The notes: generated from the sequence alone by a model not told the origin. A stretch of 64,000 nucleotides of DNA from Vibrio sp. S17_S38 (GCF_014694375.1 NZ_JAAUWW010000008.1:87579-151578); one strand, 5' to 3'. Counted from the first letter of the stretch, positions 47,175-57,874 are shown. Made by a program: numbers and translations.

Positions 47175-49154
47175 ATGTTTAGAATCCATTTCATTCAAAA
47201 TTTACGTCAAATAATCATTGCAATTTTAATCTCAACCCTTGTTCTTGGTTTAGCTAGGGTTGTATTCTTGCTTAACATCACTAATTTCAATGAACTATTG
47301 CAGTATACACAGGATTTCTGGCTATCAACAGTGGTCGGCTTACGCTTTGATTTAAAAGTTTCTGTTATCGCTTTTATGCCATTGTTTCTCTTAGGTTGCA
47401 TTAGTGCGAATGATGAACGATGGCAGCGTCGATATGACTCTATAAGTCAATATTATTCCGCTGTTATTTTCTTTCTTTTGGTCGCATTCTCCATTGGAAA
47501 TTATTACTTCTATAAAACTTATGGTAATTTTTTTGATGTCTTTATGTTTGGTTTTATTGATGATGATACCCAAGCAGTAGCAATCAGTATGTGGCAGGAT
47601 TATCCCGTTTTACGTTCAGTATTCTTTGCTATTTTTATTACCATACTCAGTTTGTATCTACTTAGAAAAGCTAATAAGTCCTTATCTGTCACTGCATCAC
47701 CCGTCCCATCAAAAACCCGAGTATCTATTACTGCGTTGATTAGTGTCTTAGTTTTTTTCTTGTTAGCTCGCGGGGCTTTAGGAGCGTTTCCTTTAGGTCG
47801 ATACGATGCCAATGTATCTAGTTTCATACCATTAAATAAAGTAACGCCTAATGCTTTTATGGCAATGGATTGGGCTCGTAAAGATCATGAAAAAGAAGAA
47901 AACTTCCTTCCTATTGATAGCTCAGAATTAACGAATCAAATGAGAAAAGTAATCGGGAAAGATAATCCTATTTATCATACTCCGAAGAATGACTATTTAG
48001 CGAAAAACAAGCCTAATGTTTTTATCGTTTTAATGGAAAGTATGGGGACTAACTACCTGATTGATGATGATAAAAATAGTAATGACCTATTGGGCTCTTT
48101 GCGTCATCACTTCAATGAAGATTTCACTTTCAAGCGTTTTCAAGCGGGTACTAGCGGTACTTGGACCAGCATTATGATGATGCTAACTCAGAGCAACCAT
48201 GCTTCTATTAGCCAATCATCATATAAAAAAATAAAACTCGATAGTCTTGCAACCATTCCATATAAAAATGCAGGCTATGAAATTAGCTTTATTTATGCAG
48301 GTGATAGTGGCTGGAGAAATTCGGGAGAATATTTACGCTATCAGGGCTTTGACAATTTCTATGATGAAGCGGCTATTTTATCTCAATACCCTGAAGCTAA
48401 AAAGACACAATCAGAATGGGGATTGGCAGATGAATATGCCTTCAAATTTGCCCACCACTTATTAGAAACAGCTAAAAAGCCACAAATGATATTTATGATG
48501 TCATTAACTAATCATCCTCCTTATAAACTACCAAACACTTACCAGCCGAAACCAGTACGTTTAACCCAACGATTGAAAGGCAATATAAGTAATAGCCCTG
48601 AAGAAGCTTTAACGTCAGAAGAAACCTACCAATATGCAAGTAATTCATTAGGAAACTTCATTGAGTCGATCAAACATTCAAAACTGGGTGATAATACCCT
48701 GATTGCGGCATCGGGCGATCACCATATGCGCAGTATTAAAATGGACTTAAAAAATGAATTCGCCATTAGCTATGGTGTACCTTTTTATCTGCATATTCCT
48801 AAAAAAATCTTGCAACAAGTTCCGCATAAATATATAAAAAATCGAATCGGTTCGCATCGAGACATATTCCCGACCCTGTATCATTTTAGTCTGTCTGATT
48901 CTCAATACATTACTCTGGGTGGCCAAAATTTACTGAGCACTCAAGCTATCGATAATATTGGCTATAATGAAACACATGTCATCAATTTAAGTGGTGCTTA
49001 TTCGAAAAGCCGACCACAAGAACTTTACCTTTGGGATGATGATCTTATTCATACGAAGCCTGTAGCCGTAAATAATCCCGATCCTGATTTTTTAAGTGAT
49101 TATGATAAATTACAGGATATGTATATTCGTTCTTTACTCAATCAACAAAAATAG
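47175..49154 (+). CDS. LtaS/MdoB-like phosphoglycerol (or phosphoethanolamine) transferase
   Basis: 659 residues. Five N-terminal membrane segments (about 10-210), then a periplasmic sulfatase-fold domain with VLMESMGTNY, GTSGTWTSIMMML (probable Thr nucleophile) and ASGDHHMRS metal motif. This is the COG1368 family (lipoteichoic acid synthase, MdoB). In a Gram-negative LPS locus it most likely transfers a phosphoalcohol to core sugars. It opens the second plus-strand block; a perfect 22-nt inverted repeat follows its stop. Confidence 0.84.
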   Translation: MFRIHFIQNLRQIIIAILISTLVLGLARVVFLLNITNFNELLQYTQDFWLSTVVGLRFDLKVSVIAFMPLFLLGCISANDERWQRRYDSISQYYSAVIFFLLVAFSIGNYYFYKTYGNFFDVFMFGFIDDDTQAVAISMWQDYPVLRSVFFAIFITILSLYLLRKANKSLSVTASPVPSKTRVSITALISVLVFFLLARGALGAFPLGRYDANVSSFIPLNKVTPNAFMAMDWARKDHEKEENFLPIDSSELTNQMRKVIGKDNPIYHTPKNDYLAKNKPNVFIVLMESMGTNYLIDDDKNSNDLLGSLRHHFNEDFTFKRFQAGTSGTWTSIMMMLTQSNHASISQSSYKKIKLDSLATIPYKNAGYEISFIYAGDSGWRNSGEYLRYQGFDNFYDEAAILSQYPEAKKTQSEWGLADEYAFKFAHHLLETAKKPQMIFMMSLTNHPPYKLPNTYQPKPVRLTQRLKGNISNSPEEALTSEETYQYASNSLGNFIESIKHSKLGDNTLIAASGDHHMRSIKMDLKNEFAISYGVPFYLHIPKKILQQVPHKYIKNRIGSHRDIFPTLYHFSLSDSQYITLGGQNLLSTQAIDNIGYNETHVINLSGAYSKSRPQELYLWDDDLIHTKPVAVNNPDPDFLSDYDKLQDMYIRSLLNQQK

Positions 49155-49166
49155 GCCTTTAAACCT

Positions 49167-49190
49167 TAACCGAACTAGGTAGTTCGGTTA
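49167..49190. other. Perfect 24-nt palindrome between LPS genes
   Basis: TAACCGAACTA (49167-49177), GG, TAGTTCGGTTA (49180-49190). It lies 12 nt past the LtaS-like stop codon. No T tract follows directly, so it could be a processing or attenuation hairpin, or a dimeric protein site. Confidence 0.6.
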
Positions 49191-49232
49191 TGTGGATTTA
49201 TTTTTTCATACTGTTAGGACATTGGTTTTATT

Positions 49233-50303
49233 ATGCCCCTTTTTACTACCGCGCCAAATTCTATCTGTATCTTACGTTTATCCGCTATTGGTGACGTATG
49301 TAATACAATAGCAGCAGTACAATGCATTCAACGCCAATGGCCAACCACTAAGATAACTTGGATAACCAGTAAAATAGAATCCCAATTAATTCATGACCTC
49401 CCCAATGTTAACGTTGTTATTTTCAATAAAAAAGAAGGGATTAAGGGCTATTTATCTCTCTGGAAACAACTTAAAAGTGAAAAGTTTGATGCTTTACTAC
49501 ATATGCAATATGCCTTAAGAGCAAGTATTGCAACGCTAGGGATAAAAGCTAAATATAAGCTAGGATTTGATGCCAAACGTAGCCAAGATTTTCAAACTTG
49601 CTTTACCAATGTCAAGGTCCCTTCTCCTCAAGTACCGCACGTTTTAGATGGGTTGCTTGCTTTTGCAACCACGCTTGGTGTGATGGATACAACTCCTATT
49701 TGGTCTATTCCTTATACAGATGAAGACAACCAGTGGGCTAAACAATACCTTATTGACCCAAATGATTTATCGAAACATAAAAACTTGATTATAGTTCCGG
49801 CTGCCAGTAAAGCTTATAAAAACTGGACGCCTCAAGGATACGCTGCGGTAATTGAGCATGCCCAATATTTAGGTTGGAATATTATTTTAGCCGGCAGCCC
49901 TGCACAGATAGAGTTAGACTTAGCTGAAAGCATCCAATCACAAGTCTTTAATGTGACTAATTTAGTCGGTAAAAGCAGCATAAAACAAATGCTCGCTCTT
50001 ATTGATAATGCTGATTTAGTCATAGCGCCAGATACAGGACCAACCCATATGGCCAATGCGATGAACACACCAGTTATTGGCTTATATGCTCACCATAACC
50101 CCCAAAGAACAGGTCCTTATCAATATCGTGATTTTATAGTTTCAGCTTATGAGCAAGCTATCGCTATGGAGAATAATCATACAATTGATAAGTTACCGTG
50201 GCGGACTAGAGTTAAAAATAAAAATGCTATGACTTTTATATCTAGTGAGTCTGTTATAGCTATGTTTGATAAAATAACTAGCACATTAAAAATAACCGAT
50301 TAA
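49233..50303 (+). CDS. Family 9 glycosyltransferase (LPS heptosyltransferase I-like)
   Basis: 356 residues. GT9 features: ICILRLSAIGDVCNTIAAVQ near the N terminus, IVPAASKAYKNWTPQGYAAV and donor-site APDTGPTHMANAMNTPVIG. Related to WaaC/WaaQ and to OpsX. WaaF being present upstream, this is the likely heptosyltransferase I; the relation to WaaQ-type enzymes is not resolved by eye. Confidence 0.85.
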   Translation: MPLFTTAPNSICILRLSAIGDVCNTIAAVQCIQRQWPTTKITWITSKIESQLIHDLPNVNVVIFNKKEGIKGYLSLWKQLKSEKFDALLHMQYALRASIATLGIKAKYKLGFDAKRSQDFQTCFTNVKVPSPQVPHVLDGLLAFATTLGVMDTTPIWSIPYTDEDNQWAKQYLIDPNDLSKHKNLIIVPAASKAYKNWTPQGYAAVIEHAQYLGWNIILAGSPAQIELDLAESIQSQVFNVTNLVGKSSIKQMLALIDNADLVIAPDTGPTHMANAMNTPVIGLYAHHNPQRTGPYQYRDFIVSAYEQAIAMENNHTIDKLPWRTRVKNKNAMTFISSESVIAMFDKITSTLKITD

Positions 50304-50338
50304 CTACCGATCTTTTTAAACTTTAATAGGCATAATTT

Positions 50339-51121
50339 ATGATCACTGGCGTTGTTATTACTCTTAACGAATCTAGAAATATAAAAGAGTGCATTGAGTC
50401 ACTACAGCAAGTTTGTTCTGAGATTATTATTGTCGACTCAGAAAGTACCGACGATACAGTTAAAATTGCAGAAAGCCTTGGAGCAAAAGTCATTCATCAA
50501 GCTTATTTAGGCGATGGCATTCAAAAAAATGTAGGCTTAGATTATTCCAGTAACGATTGGATCCTAAGTTTAGATGCAGATGAGCGGCTAACACCGGAAG
50601 CCGTAATCGCAATCCAAGCGCTTAATCTAGAAAATACAAAGCACGATGCTTTTGCTCTTCGACGCCGTAATTACATTGGTAGTCGTTGGATCAAACAATG
50701 TGGCTGGTATCCTGATTTTTGTATCCGCTTATATAACAAAAATAAAACACGCTTTGCCCCAGTTAAACAACATGCCGCGGTTCAAGCCCGTAACCCCGAT
50801 CGTTTAGATGCCGATATTATTCATTATTCATTTGAAGATATTGGCCAGCTGTTTGCCAAACCAGGTCGTAACTTTAGTGGCCGAGCAGCCAAAATCATGT
50901 ATGAGAAAGGCAAGCGAGCCAATGCGCTTTCACCGTTTACTCATGGTATCAATGCATTTATTCGAAAGTACTTTTTTCAAAAAGGTTTTTTAGGTGGTGT
51001 TGATGGAATGACCGTAGCACTAAGCTCTGCTCTTAACAGCTACTTAAAATATGCAAAACTTTTAGAATTCCAGCGCGATCCTAAAGTATTAGAAAAAGCT
51101 GACTTTAAGAAAGTTTGGTAA
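50339..51121 (+). CDS. Family 2 LPS core beta-glycosyltransferase (WaaE/KdtX/LgtF-like)
   Basis: 260-residue GT-A enzyme: ITGVVITLNESRNIKECIES, VDSESTDDTV and LSLDADERLTPE (DxD). The C-terminal FIRKYFFQKGFLGGVDGM is characteristic of WaaE/LgtF glucosyltransferases that extend inner-core heptose I. In many Gram-negative genomes this gene lies next to coaD (kdtB), as here. Confidence 0.88.
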   Translation: MITGVVITLNESRNIKECIESLQQVCSEIIIVDSESTDDTVKIAESLGAKVIHQAYLGDGIQKNVGLDYSSNDWILSLDADERLTPEAVIAIQALNLENTKHDAFALRRRNYIGSRWIKQCGWYPDFCIRLYNKNKTRFAPVKQHAAVQARNPDRLDADIIHYSFEDIGQLFAKPGRNFSGRAAKIMYEKGKRANALSPFTHGINAFIRKYFFQKGFLGGVDGMTVALSSALNSYLKYAKLLEFQRDPKVLEKADFKKVW

Positions 51122-51151
51122 GTTCGCTTGTTAAAGGGTAATACGAATATT

Positions 51152-52186
51152 ATGAAGATTTGTCACGTTAATCTTGCTTCTGGCTTTAGCGGTGGTGAGC
51201 GCCAAACTTTGCAGCTGATCAAGCAACAAGTAAGTGAAGGCTATCAACTCACTGTGGTTATGAATCCTAGAAGTGAACTGGTAAAGGAAGTGAGGAAGCT
51301 TGGTTGCCAAATTATTCTTGCCACTCACTTCACCAAATCACACAAAAAAAGCATTACTCAAGATTGCATTGTTATTCATGTGCATGAAGGACGAGCTATT
51401 TACTGGGCTCTAATACAACATCTGTTGTATGGCGTTCCTTATATTGTAACTCGAAGAATTGATAATCCAATGAAGGATAAATGGCTATCAAAACTAGCTT
51501 ATCGTAAAGCCTCTGCGTTAATCGGATTAAGTAGAGAAATCGTCACTAGAATGTCTGAATTTAATCCGTTGAATAAGATTCATAAAATACCAAGCTCTCC
51601 TGTTCACTACGCGATTGATCAAAATAAAGTAGATGAAATATCGAGCCGTTATCATGGTAAATTCATTGTCATTCATGCAGCAAACATGCTGAAACATAAG
51701 GGATTTGATGTCACTGTTGCTGCTGCAAAAAAACTTGGTATCCAAAATCCAAGAGTGCAATTTTTATTACTTGGTGATGGGCCTGAAAGAGAAAAATTAG
51801 AAAGAGAAGCGACTGGACTAACCAATATTCAATTTATGGGTAAACAACGTGACATGGGAAATTGGTTTGCAGCTGCTGATCTACTGATTCACCCTTCTTA
51901 TTCAGAAGGTTTAGGCTCGGTTATTCTTGAAGCAATGGGCGCTGGCTTACCGGTTATTGGTTCCAATGCTGGCGGAATACCCGACATTATTGATCATGAG
52001 CAATCGGGGCTTTTATGTGAAGCAGGTGATCATCAACAACTTGCTCAATGCATCGATCGCTTAGAAAATGATAAAGTACTGCGCCTTCAGCTACAAAAAG
52101 GTGGTAACGAAAAGCTAAAACAATTTGATATCGCTTATACTGCTTCTTTATACAAACAGCTCTACACCGAAGTTGCTGCCAAATAA
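51152..52186 (+). CDS. Family 4 glycosyltransferase of the LPS core
   Basis: 344 residues from the ATG at 51152; an in-frame TTG at 51128 gives eight unconserved extra residues. Start [21 protein letters not shown]-terminal [13 protein letters not shown] and [20 protein letters not shown]. Typical outer-core transferase located between the WaaE-like gene and coaD. Confidence 0.87.
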   Translation: MKICHVNLASGFSGGERQTLQLIKQQVSEGYQLTVVMNPRSELVKEVRKLGCQIILATHFTKSHKKSITQDCIVIHVHEGRAIYWALIQHLLYGVPYIVTRRIDNPMKDKWLSKLAYRKASALIGLSREIVTRMSEFNPLNKIHKIPSSPVHYAIDQNKVDEISSRYHGKFIVIHAANMLKHKGFDVTVAAAKKLGIQNPRVQFLLLGDGPEREKLEREATGLTNIQFMGKQRDMGNWFAAADLLIHPSYSEGLGSVILEAMGAGLPVIGSNAGGIPDIIDHEQSGLLCEAGDHQQLAQCIDRLENDKVLRLQLQKGGNEKLKQFDIAYTASLYKQLYTEVAAK

Positions 52187-52202
52187 TATAAACGGATACA
52201 AG

Positions 52203-52700
52203 ATGACTAAACTTACGACTAAAGCGATTTATCCAGGCACGTTTGATCCCATTACTAATGGGCATTTTGATTTGATCAAACGCAGTGCACGCTTGTTTGA
52301 TCATGTCATTGTAGCAATTGCTGAAAGCCCAAGTAAAAACACTATGTTTAATCTGCAAGAACGGGTTGATATGGTGACAGAAGTGACTAAACATCTAAAG
52401 AACGTCACTGTTATTGGATTTTCCGGCTTACTAGTGGATTTTGCAAGACAGCAAAAAACCGATATTTTAATTCGCGGGCTTCGTACCACTATCGATTATG
52501 AGTACGAATTTGGCTTAACCAGTATGTATAAGAAACTGATGCCAGAATTAGAAAGTGTATTTTTAACCCCAACTGAAGAGTTCGCATTTTTATCGTCAAC
52601 GATAGTACGAGAAGTGGCGATTCATGGTGGTGATGTTAAGCAGTTTTTGCATCCGTATGTCACTCAAAAAATACAAAATAAACTAACTCAAAAAAGATAG
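52203..52700 (+). CDS. coaD: Phosphopantetheine adenylyltransferase
   Basis: 165 residues from the ATG at 52203 (longer upstream reading is an overlap with the preceding gene). It makes dephospho-CoA from phosphopantetheine and ATP. Nucleotidyltransferase motifs: [18 protein letters not shown] with the TNGH (HxGH-like) site, [12 protein letters not shown] and SSTIVRE. Classically embedded in LPS core loci, hence the old name kdtB. Confidence 0.97.
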   Translation: MTKLTTKAIYPGTFDPITNGHFDLIKRSARLFDHVIVAIAESPSKNTMFNLQERVDMVTEVTKHLKNVTVIGFSGLLVDFARQQKTDILIRGLRTTIDYEYEFGLTSMYKKLMPELESVFLTPTEEFAFLSSTIVREVAIHGGDVKQFLHPYVTQKIQNKLTQKR

Positions 52701-52706
52701 ATTTCT

Positions 52707-53747
52707 ATGAAATTTTCTAAGCAGATAAAATCATTAGATAGAAGAATAGCCCCATTAAGGAAATATTCTTCCATGATTAACCGACTATATAATCATATTT
52801 TAAATATTAATATTGATCATAGCTTTAATTCAGAAGAACAAAAGAAAAAGTTATCAGATAGAGCAAACCAGTCGTTAAATAAATTATTAGAGCCAACAAA
52901 AAAAACAATAAATAATAATGATATACCTAAAATAATTTGGATTTTTTGGGATTCAGGTTTCGATAATGCACCAGATGTCGTACACAAAAGTGTAAGCTCC
53001 TGGAAAAACATGAATCCTGATTATGAAATAAGATTATTAAGCAATGACAATATTAATGAATACATAGATTTTGATTTCAACTGTATTTTTAATCTATCAA
53101 GTATACACTGCTTACCAGCCATAAAGTCAGATATTTTACGGCTATACCTTTTAAGCAAATATGGTGGTATTTGGGCAGATGCGACAACTTTTTGCTTACA
53201 GCCCTTATCCTTTTGGCTAAAAGAAGCTTCTAGTCATTGTGGTTTATTCACTTTCAAACATAAATACAATAATACTCGTCCAATTGAAGTCTGGTTTATC
53301 GCCTCACCCAAAGCGTCCCCCATTATTAATGATACGCTAGCTAAAATCATAAACTATATTTTCAAACCAAGAGAATATTCGTTGTTCATATCGGGAAAGT
53401 TATCACTTATAAATAATGCTTTAATAGGCAAGGATTCACCCCAAAACTCACAAGCTATAATCAATGCTGAAAAGCTAGGATTTATGCCCTATTTTTCTAC
53501 TGGTTACTTCTTTTACGAATCATTAAAAGAGCACCTATCCACTGAAAAACTGTCTATTTTTTTACGCTCAACTAGTGACATAAAAATGACAAATAAGCAT
53601 GCTTTAACAAAAGATGATTTTGATGTTTTTTCTCATTCATTAATATCTAAACAAACTTATACCAATAGCTATATGTCCAGTGATCTATATAAAAGACGAT
53701 TACAGTATCTGAGCACTCAATTTAAACCCCAAAAGAGTAATAAATGA
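52707..53747 (+). CDS. GT32-like capsular/LPS glycosyltransferase
   Basis: 346 residues. KIIWIFWDSGFDNAPDVVH (73-91), then AIKSDILRLYLLSKYGG and IWADATTF, the DxD-type donor site of GT32/capsular polysaccharide synthesis proteins. AT-rich (many AAA/AAT codons) compared with coaD just before it and mutM after, so probably a later insertion at the edge of the core locus. Starts 6 bp after coaD. Confidence 0.8.
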   Translation: MKFSKQIKSLDRRIAPLRKYSSMINRLYNHILNINIDHSFNSEEQKKKLSDRANQSLNKLLEPTKKTINNNDIPKIIWIFWDSGFDNAPDVVHKSVSSWKNMNPDYEIRLLSNDNINEYIDFDFNCIFNLSSIHCLPAIKSDILRLYLLSKYGGIWADATTFCLQPLSFWLKEASSHCGLFTFKHKYNNTRPIEVWFIASPKASPIINDTLAKIINYIFKPREYSLFISGKLSLINNALIGKDSPQNSQAIINAEKLGFMPYFSTGYFFYESLKEHLSTEKLSIFLRSTSDIKMTNKHALTKDDFDVFSHSLISKQTYTNSYMSSDLYKRRLQYLSTQFKPQKSNK

Positions 53748-53763
53748 TAACTTTATCCAATGA

Positions 53764-53787
53764 GAATTACCTATCTGAAGGTAATTC
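53764..53787. other. Short hairpin after the GT32-like gene
   Basis: GAATTACCT (53764-53772) pairs perfectly with AGGTAATTC (53779-53787), 6-nt loop. It is 16 nt after the stop codon; without a T tract it is at most a weak terminator. Confidence 0.4.
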
Positions 53788-53946
53788 CCGGTTATCCTAT
53801 TACCATCCCGAAAATAAATATCTCCACTTAAAAAACAAAACAATATTTCAGCCTTCTCATTTCTCGCCTTGAAATTATACTGAAAAAAATGATCCCGCTT
53901 TTTAGATTTTTAACCTTTTATCAGATTGCTCTTAAGGGACGCTAAA

Positions 53947-54756
53947 TTACTTCTGACAACGCTCACAGTAAAAACTATTTCTTTGCCCTATTTTCTCTTC
54001 GCTAATCAAGGTTAAGCAAATTGGGCAAGGTTTTCCGGCTTTACCGTACACTTGTAATTCTTGTGCAAAATACCCCGGTTTTCCATCGACTTGATTAAAA
54101 TCTTTTAATGTCGTGCCACCTTGTTCAATAGCGCGTGCCAGTACTTTTTTAATCTCTGCGACTAATAAAGTAATTTGCTTTAACGTTAGTTTGTTAGCAG
54201 GGGTTTTGGGATGGATCTGAGCGCTGAACAAAGATTCACTCGCGTAAATATTGCCGACACCCACCACGATTTTATTGTCCATAATGAATTGCTTTGTTAC
54301 TACCTTCTTATTGCGTGACTTCTCAAACAAATATTTAGCATTAAACTCTTCCGTTAAAGGCTCAGGGCCAAGATGCGCCATGACTTGATGCTCTGTGCCT
54401 TTTTCACACCACAGCCAAGCGCCAAAACGGCGAGGATCGTGATAACGTAAAACTTTGCCATTATCTAAAATAAGATCTACATGATCATGTTTGTTGGGGG
54501 CAATCAAAGAATCTAATACTCGTAAATTCCCCGACATGCCTAAATGAATGATTGCGCAGCCTTGGTCCGTTTCTATGATGAGATATTTAGCACGGCGAGA
54601 AATGGTAAGAATACGTTGTCCTTGCAGTAAAAGAATCTCTTCTGGTACTGGCCAGCGTAATTTAGGTTGGCGAACTTGGATCGTTTTAATTGTTTGGCCT
54701 AGAAGGTACGGAGTGATCCCCATCCGGCTGACTTCGACTTCTGGTAGTTCAGGCAT
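53947..54756 (-). CDS. mutM: Formamidopyrimidine-DNA glycosylase (Fpg)
   Basis: 269 residues. Removes 8-oxoguanine and nicks the site. Catalytic Pro2-Glu3 ([10 protein letters not shown]), helix-two-turn-helix with NIYASESLF, and C-terminal zinc finger CPIC ... CERC. Full length. Separated from rpmG by a terminator. Confidence 0.97.
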   Translation of the reverse strand: MPELPEVEVSRMGITPYLLGQTIKTIQVRQPKLRWPVPEEILLLQGQRILTISRRAKYLIIETDQGCAIIHLGMSGNLRVLDSLIAPNKHDHVDLILDNGKVLRYHDPRRFGAWLWCEKGTEHQVMAHLGPEPLTEEFNAKYLFEKSRNKKVVTKQFIMDNKIVVGVGNIYASESLFSAQIHPKTPANKLTLKQITLLVAEIKKVLARAIEQGGTTLKDFNQVDGKPGYFAQELQVYGKAGKPCPICLTLISEEKIGQRNSFYCERCQK

Positions 54757-54787
54757 GAATGCTCCTGTATCTCATAATACGAATATA

Positions 54788-54824
54788 CAAAAAACCCAGC
54801 CTACCGAAGTAGTCTGGGTTTTAA
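54788..54824 (-). terminator. Terminator of rpmBG
   Basis: On the minus strand the stem AAAACCCAG-CTAC / GTAG-CTGGGTTTT closes a TTCG tetraloop, with six T residues after it. It lies 22 bp past rpmG and stops the ribosomal-protein operon before mutM. Confidence 0.92.
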
Positions 54825-54846
54825 TTTTTAAAAAAGGTAAAACCAA

Positions 54847-55014
54847 TTACTTGATTTTAGCTTCTTTGTACATAACGTGCTGGCGAACTACTGGATCAAA
54901 TTTCTTGATCTCAAATTTACCTGGCATGTTACGTTTGTTTTTGTCAGTTGTGTAGAAGTGACCAGTTCCAGCAGATGATACTAGACGGATTTTCTCACGA
55001 ATGCCTTTAGCCAT
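54847..55014 (-). CDS. rpmG: 50S ribosomal protein L33
   Basis: 55 residues: [20 protein letters not shown] then [18 protein letters not shown] and [13 protein letters not shown]. It matches L33 without the zinc-binding cysteines (C- form). Follows rpmB by 13 bp, the conserved rpmB-rpmG pair. Confidence 0.97.
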   Translation of the reverse strand: MAKGIREKIRLVSSAGTGHFYTTDKNKRNMPGKFEIKKFDPVVRQHVMYKEAKIK

Positions 55015-55027
55015 TGTTCAATTCCTC

Positions 55028-55264
55028 TTATACGTTCTCGCCACGAGCACGGACATCAACAAGAACAGCATCGATGCCTTTCTTATCAATAATACGCATA
55101 CCCTTAGCAGTTAGACGTAGTTTAACAAAGCGTTTTTCGCTTTCTACCCAAAAACGGTGAGTTTGTAGGTTCGGCAGAAAACGACGCTTGGTAGCATTTC
55201 GTGCGTGTGAACGGTTGTTACCCGTTACAGGACGCTTACCAGTTACTTGGCATACTCGGGACAT
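55028..55264 (-). CDS. rpmB: 50S ribosomal protein L28
   Basis: 78 residues from the ATG at 55264 ([20 protein letters not shown]). An upstream in-frame ATG at 55279 is not conserved. Full-length L28, cysteine-poor form, first gene of rpmBG. Confidence 0.97.
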   Translation of the reverse strand: MSRVCQVTGKRPVTGNNRSHARNATKRRFLPNLQTHRFWVESEKRFVKLRLTAKGMRIIDKKGIDAVLVDVRARGENV

Positions 55265-55355
55265 GAATGTCTTCTCCAAATCGTTTCAGCTCGATATCAC
55301 CTTGGGGCAAAAACCGCTATGGAAAAAACCATACCAAGGCTATCAAAGGTCGCGC

Positions 55356-55384
55356 ATTATACTAACTTGAGTTGCATTGCTCAA
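55356..55384 (-). promoter_or_regulatory. Sigma-70 promoter of rpmBG
   Basis: Minus strand: TTGAGC (55384-55379), exactly 17-bp spacer, perfect TATAAT (55361-55356). The leader to rpmB is about 85 nt and can fold: CCTTGG (55339-55334) with CCAAGG (55305-55300), enclosing a TATGG/CCATA stem. The rest of 55385-55589 holds no feature I can see. Confidence 0.8.
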
Positions 55385-55589
55385 GACCTGTACGGATCCT
55401 TTTCAGGAAAAACGCGATCTTTTTTTGAACAGGGCAGTTTTTTAAACGCTTTTTTGTATTAGAACAAAGAGCTGAATCAGGTTCTAAAAAATAGTGGCGG
55501 GATTGTAGCAGATTTTCTCGGACTCACAAGCGAAAAGGCCATCTATTTTCCCCATTCAAGTGTAATTTAAGTTATTCACCTTTTTATCC

Positions 55590-56264
55590 TCACATTAATC
55601 CCCTTTCAGCGAACGATACTACTTCTCCATCACCAATAACAAAGTGATCTAGAATTCGAATATCCACCAGGGCAAGTGCATTGACTAACCGTTTGGTAAT
55701 TCGCTCATCAGCATTACTTGGTTCAGCAATTCCCGAGGGATGGTTATGAGCCAAAATTAAAGCCGCTGCATTATAATGTATAGCTTGTTTCACTATTTCT
55801 CTTGGGTAAACCGAAGCGGCATCAATTGTACCTTCAAACATGATTTCACCATGAATAACTCGGTGCTGATTATCGAGAAACAAGACATAGAAAGCTTCTC
55901 GATGCCGATCTCGTAATACGCTGCTTAAATATTGCTTAGTACTTTCAGGGCTAGTGAGCGCATCCCCTCTTTTCATCGTTTCAGCTAAATAACGCTTGGT
56001 CATTTCAACGACGGCTTGCAGTTGAGTATACTTGGCCGGTCCTAGTCCTTTATGTGCACAAAATTCCGTTTGAGTGGATGATAACAATGCTCTTAATGAC
56101 CCAAATTTTTTTAGCAAATAATCGGCGAGTTCAATTACATTCATTCCTTGTAAACCTGTACGCAGGAAAATAGCGAGTAATTCAGCATCTGAAAGCGATT
56201 CGGCTCCACGAGCGAGAAGTTTTTCTCTTGGACGAGACTCTTGAGGTAACGACTTTAATGACAT
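55590..56264 (-). CDS. radC: RadC family JAB-domain protein
   Basis: 224 residues. N-terminal helix-hairpin-helix region (about 30-90, [13 protein letters not shown]) and C-terminal JAMM/MPN domain with metal motif [16 protein letters not shown]. The old DNA-repair assignment of RadC is disputed; function remains uncertain. Divergent from coaBC as in other Vibrio genomes. Confidence 0.93.
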   Translation of the reverse strand: MSLKSLPQESRPREKLLARGAESLSDAELLAIFLRTGLQGMNVIELADYLLKKFGSLRALLSSTQTEFCAHKGLGPAKYTQLQAVVEMTKRYLAETMKRGDALTSPESTKQYLSSVLRDRHREAFYVLFLDNQHRVIHGEIMFEGTIDAASVYPREIVKQAIHYNAAALILAHNHPSGIAEPSNADERITKRLVNALALVDIRILDHFVIGDGEVVSFAERGLM

Positions 56265-56528
56265 AACGGTAATCTATAAATAAAAGATAACCGGATAAAA
56301 GCAGCCTGTATGAATAGATACAAATACAATCTATTTATTCATGCCTTTAATCTTAAAAATGAAGCTGCATTGCACTATTATCAAAACTAATGAGAGTAAG
56401 CGCATACCCATCACATCAAGTTATATATGATTATTTTATAAATTTAACGAAAAATTATAGGTTTTGTGCAACACCATTTTACAAAACCTATGGTAAAGTT
56501 GGCTTAGATTTCATCGATGAGAATGGTT

Positions 56529-57788
56529 ATGTCAGATCTAAATATTACCGCCCCTACGACAACAATACCGCAAGCCTCAATAATCCAAACTCTAGCAGGA
56601 AAAAATATTCTACTTGGGATCAGCGGTGGTATCGCAGCTTACAAATGTGCAGATCTAACCCGTCGTTTAATTGAACGCGGTGCGCAAGTTCAAGTGGTAA
56701 TGACTCCTGCAGCCCAAGAATTCATCACGCCTTTAACGATGCAAGCGGTGTCTGGAAAACCAGTATCGATGAGTTTATTAGATCCTGCAGCCGAAGCCTC
56801 GATGGGACATATTGAACTGGCAAAGTGGGCAGATTTAATCTTGCTTGCCCCTGCAACCGCCGATCTGATCGCTCGCCTACGTGCTGGTATGGGCAATGAT
56901 TTACTTTCCACTCTCATTTTAGCGTCTGATGCTCCAGTTGCAGTAGCGCCAGCGATGAATCAACAAATGTATGCCAACACTGCTACTCAAGAAAATATCA
57001 ATGCGTTAAGTCAACGTGGCATGATGATGTGGGGGCCCGCTGCAGGGCAACAAGCCTGTGGTGATATTGGTTACGGACGAATGCTAGAACCAATGCAACT
57101 GGTTGGTTTATGCGAACAGTTTTTCGGACCTAAGCCTCTTAGCGGTATAAGCATTGCGATAACTGCAGGGCCGACACGTGAAGCCATTGATCCGGTGCGT
57201 TATATTTCAAACCATAGTTCGGGCAAGATGGGCTTTGCCATTGCACAAGCTGCCGCTCAAATGGGTGCACAAGTAACGTTAATTAGTGGCCCGGTTTCAC
57301 TGGCTACACCGAGTAATGTCAATCGAATTAATGTTGATAGTGCTCAATCGATGTTTCAAGCTTCCATGCAACAAGCCACGACCCATCAAGTTTTTATTGG
57401 CTGCGCGGCAGTCGCTGATTATCGACCAAGCCAAGTAGCGAATCAAAAAATCAAGAAAACCAGTGATAATGATGAGATGACCATTACCATGGTGAAAAAT
57501 CCAGACATTGTCGCATCAATTGCAGCGCTTAAAGAAAACCGTCCATTCACAGTCGGGTTTGCAGCAGAAACACAAGATGTCGAGCACTATGCACGTGGAA
57601 AACTTGCTCGAAAAAATCTAGATATGATTTGCGCTAATGATGTTTCACAGCAAGGTTTAGGTTTCAATAGTGATGACAATGCTCTGCATATTTATTGGCA
57701 AGATGGTGATAAAAACCTCGCCGTTGCCAGTAAACTACAATTGGCCCAGCAATTACTTAAGATTATTGCTGAACGATTTACGCCTTAG
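56529..57788 (+). CDS. coaBC: Bifunctional phosphopantothenoylcysteine decarboxylase/phosphopantothenate-cysteine ligase
   Basis: About 419 residues. Start uncertain: ATG codons at 56517, 56523 and 56529 are in frame; I chose the last, which has GAGAATGG before it. The N-terminal flavin domain CoaC has [10 protein letters not shown] and [13 protein letters not shown]; the CoaB domain has [20 protein letters not shown] and KIKKTSD. Two central steps of CoA synthesis; coaD, the following step, is 3.8 kb away. Confidence 0.95.
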   Translation: MSDLNITAPTTTIPQASIIQTLAGKNILLGISGGIAAYKCADLTRRLIERGAQVQVVMTPAAQEFITPLTMQAVSGKPVSMSLLDPAAEASMGHIELAKWADLILLAPATADLIARLRAGMGNDLLSTLILASDAPVAVAPAMNQQMYANTATQENINALSQRGMMMWGPAAGQQACGDIGYGRMLEPMQLVGLCEQFFGPKPLSGISIAITAGPTREAIDPVRYISNHSSGKMGFAIAQAAAQMGAQVTLISGPVSLATPSNVNRINVDSAQSMFQASMQQATTHQVFIGCAAVADYRPSQVANQKIKKTSDNDEMTITMVKNPDIVASIAALKENRPFTVGFAAETQDVEHYARGKLARKNLDMICANDVSQQGLGFNSDDNALHIYWQDGDKNLAVASKLQLAQQLLKIIAERFTP

Positions 57789-57874
57789 ACTTAAAGCTGC
57801 AGGTTTGTTGGCTACGTTAAACCAAAAACCAATACTTTTTATTACTGATTCTTTTACAGATAGATCTGAATATT

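Noticed and set aside
52125..52202. Longer coaD start adding 26 residues
   Set aside because: The added part overlaps the preceding glycosyltransferase gene and is not in CoaD proteins; ATG 52203 gives the normal length.
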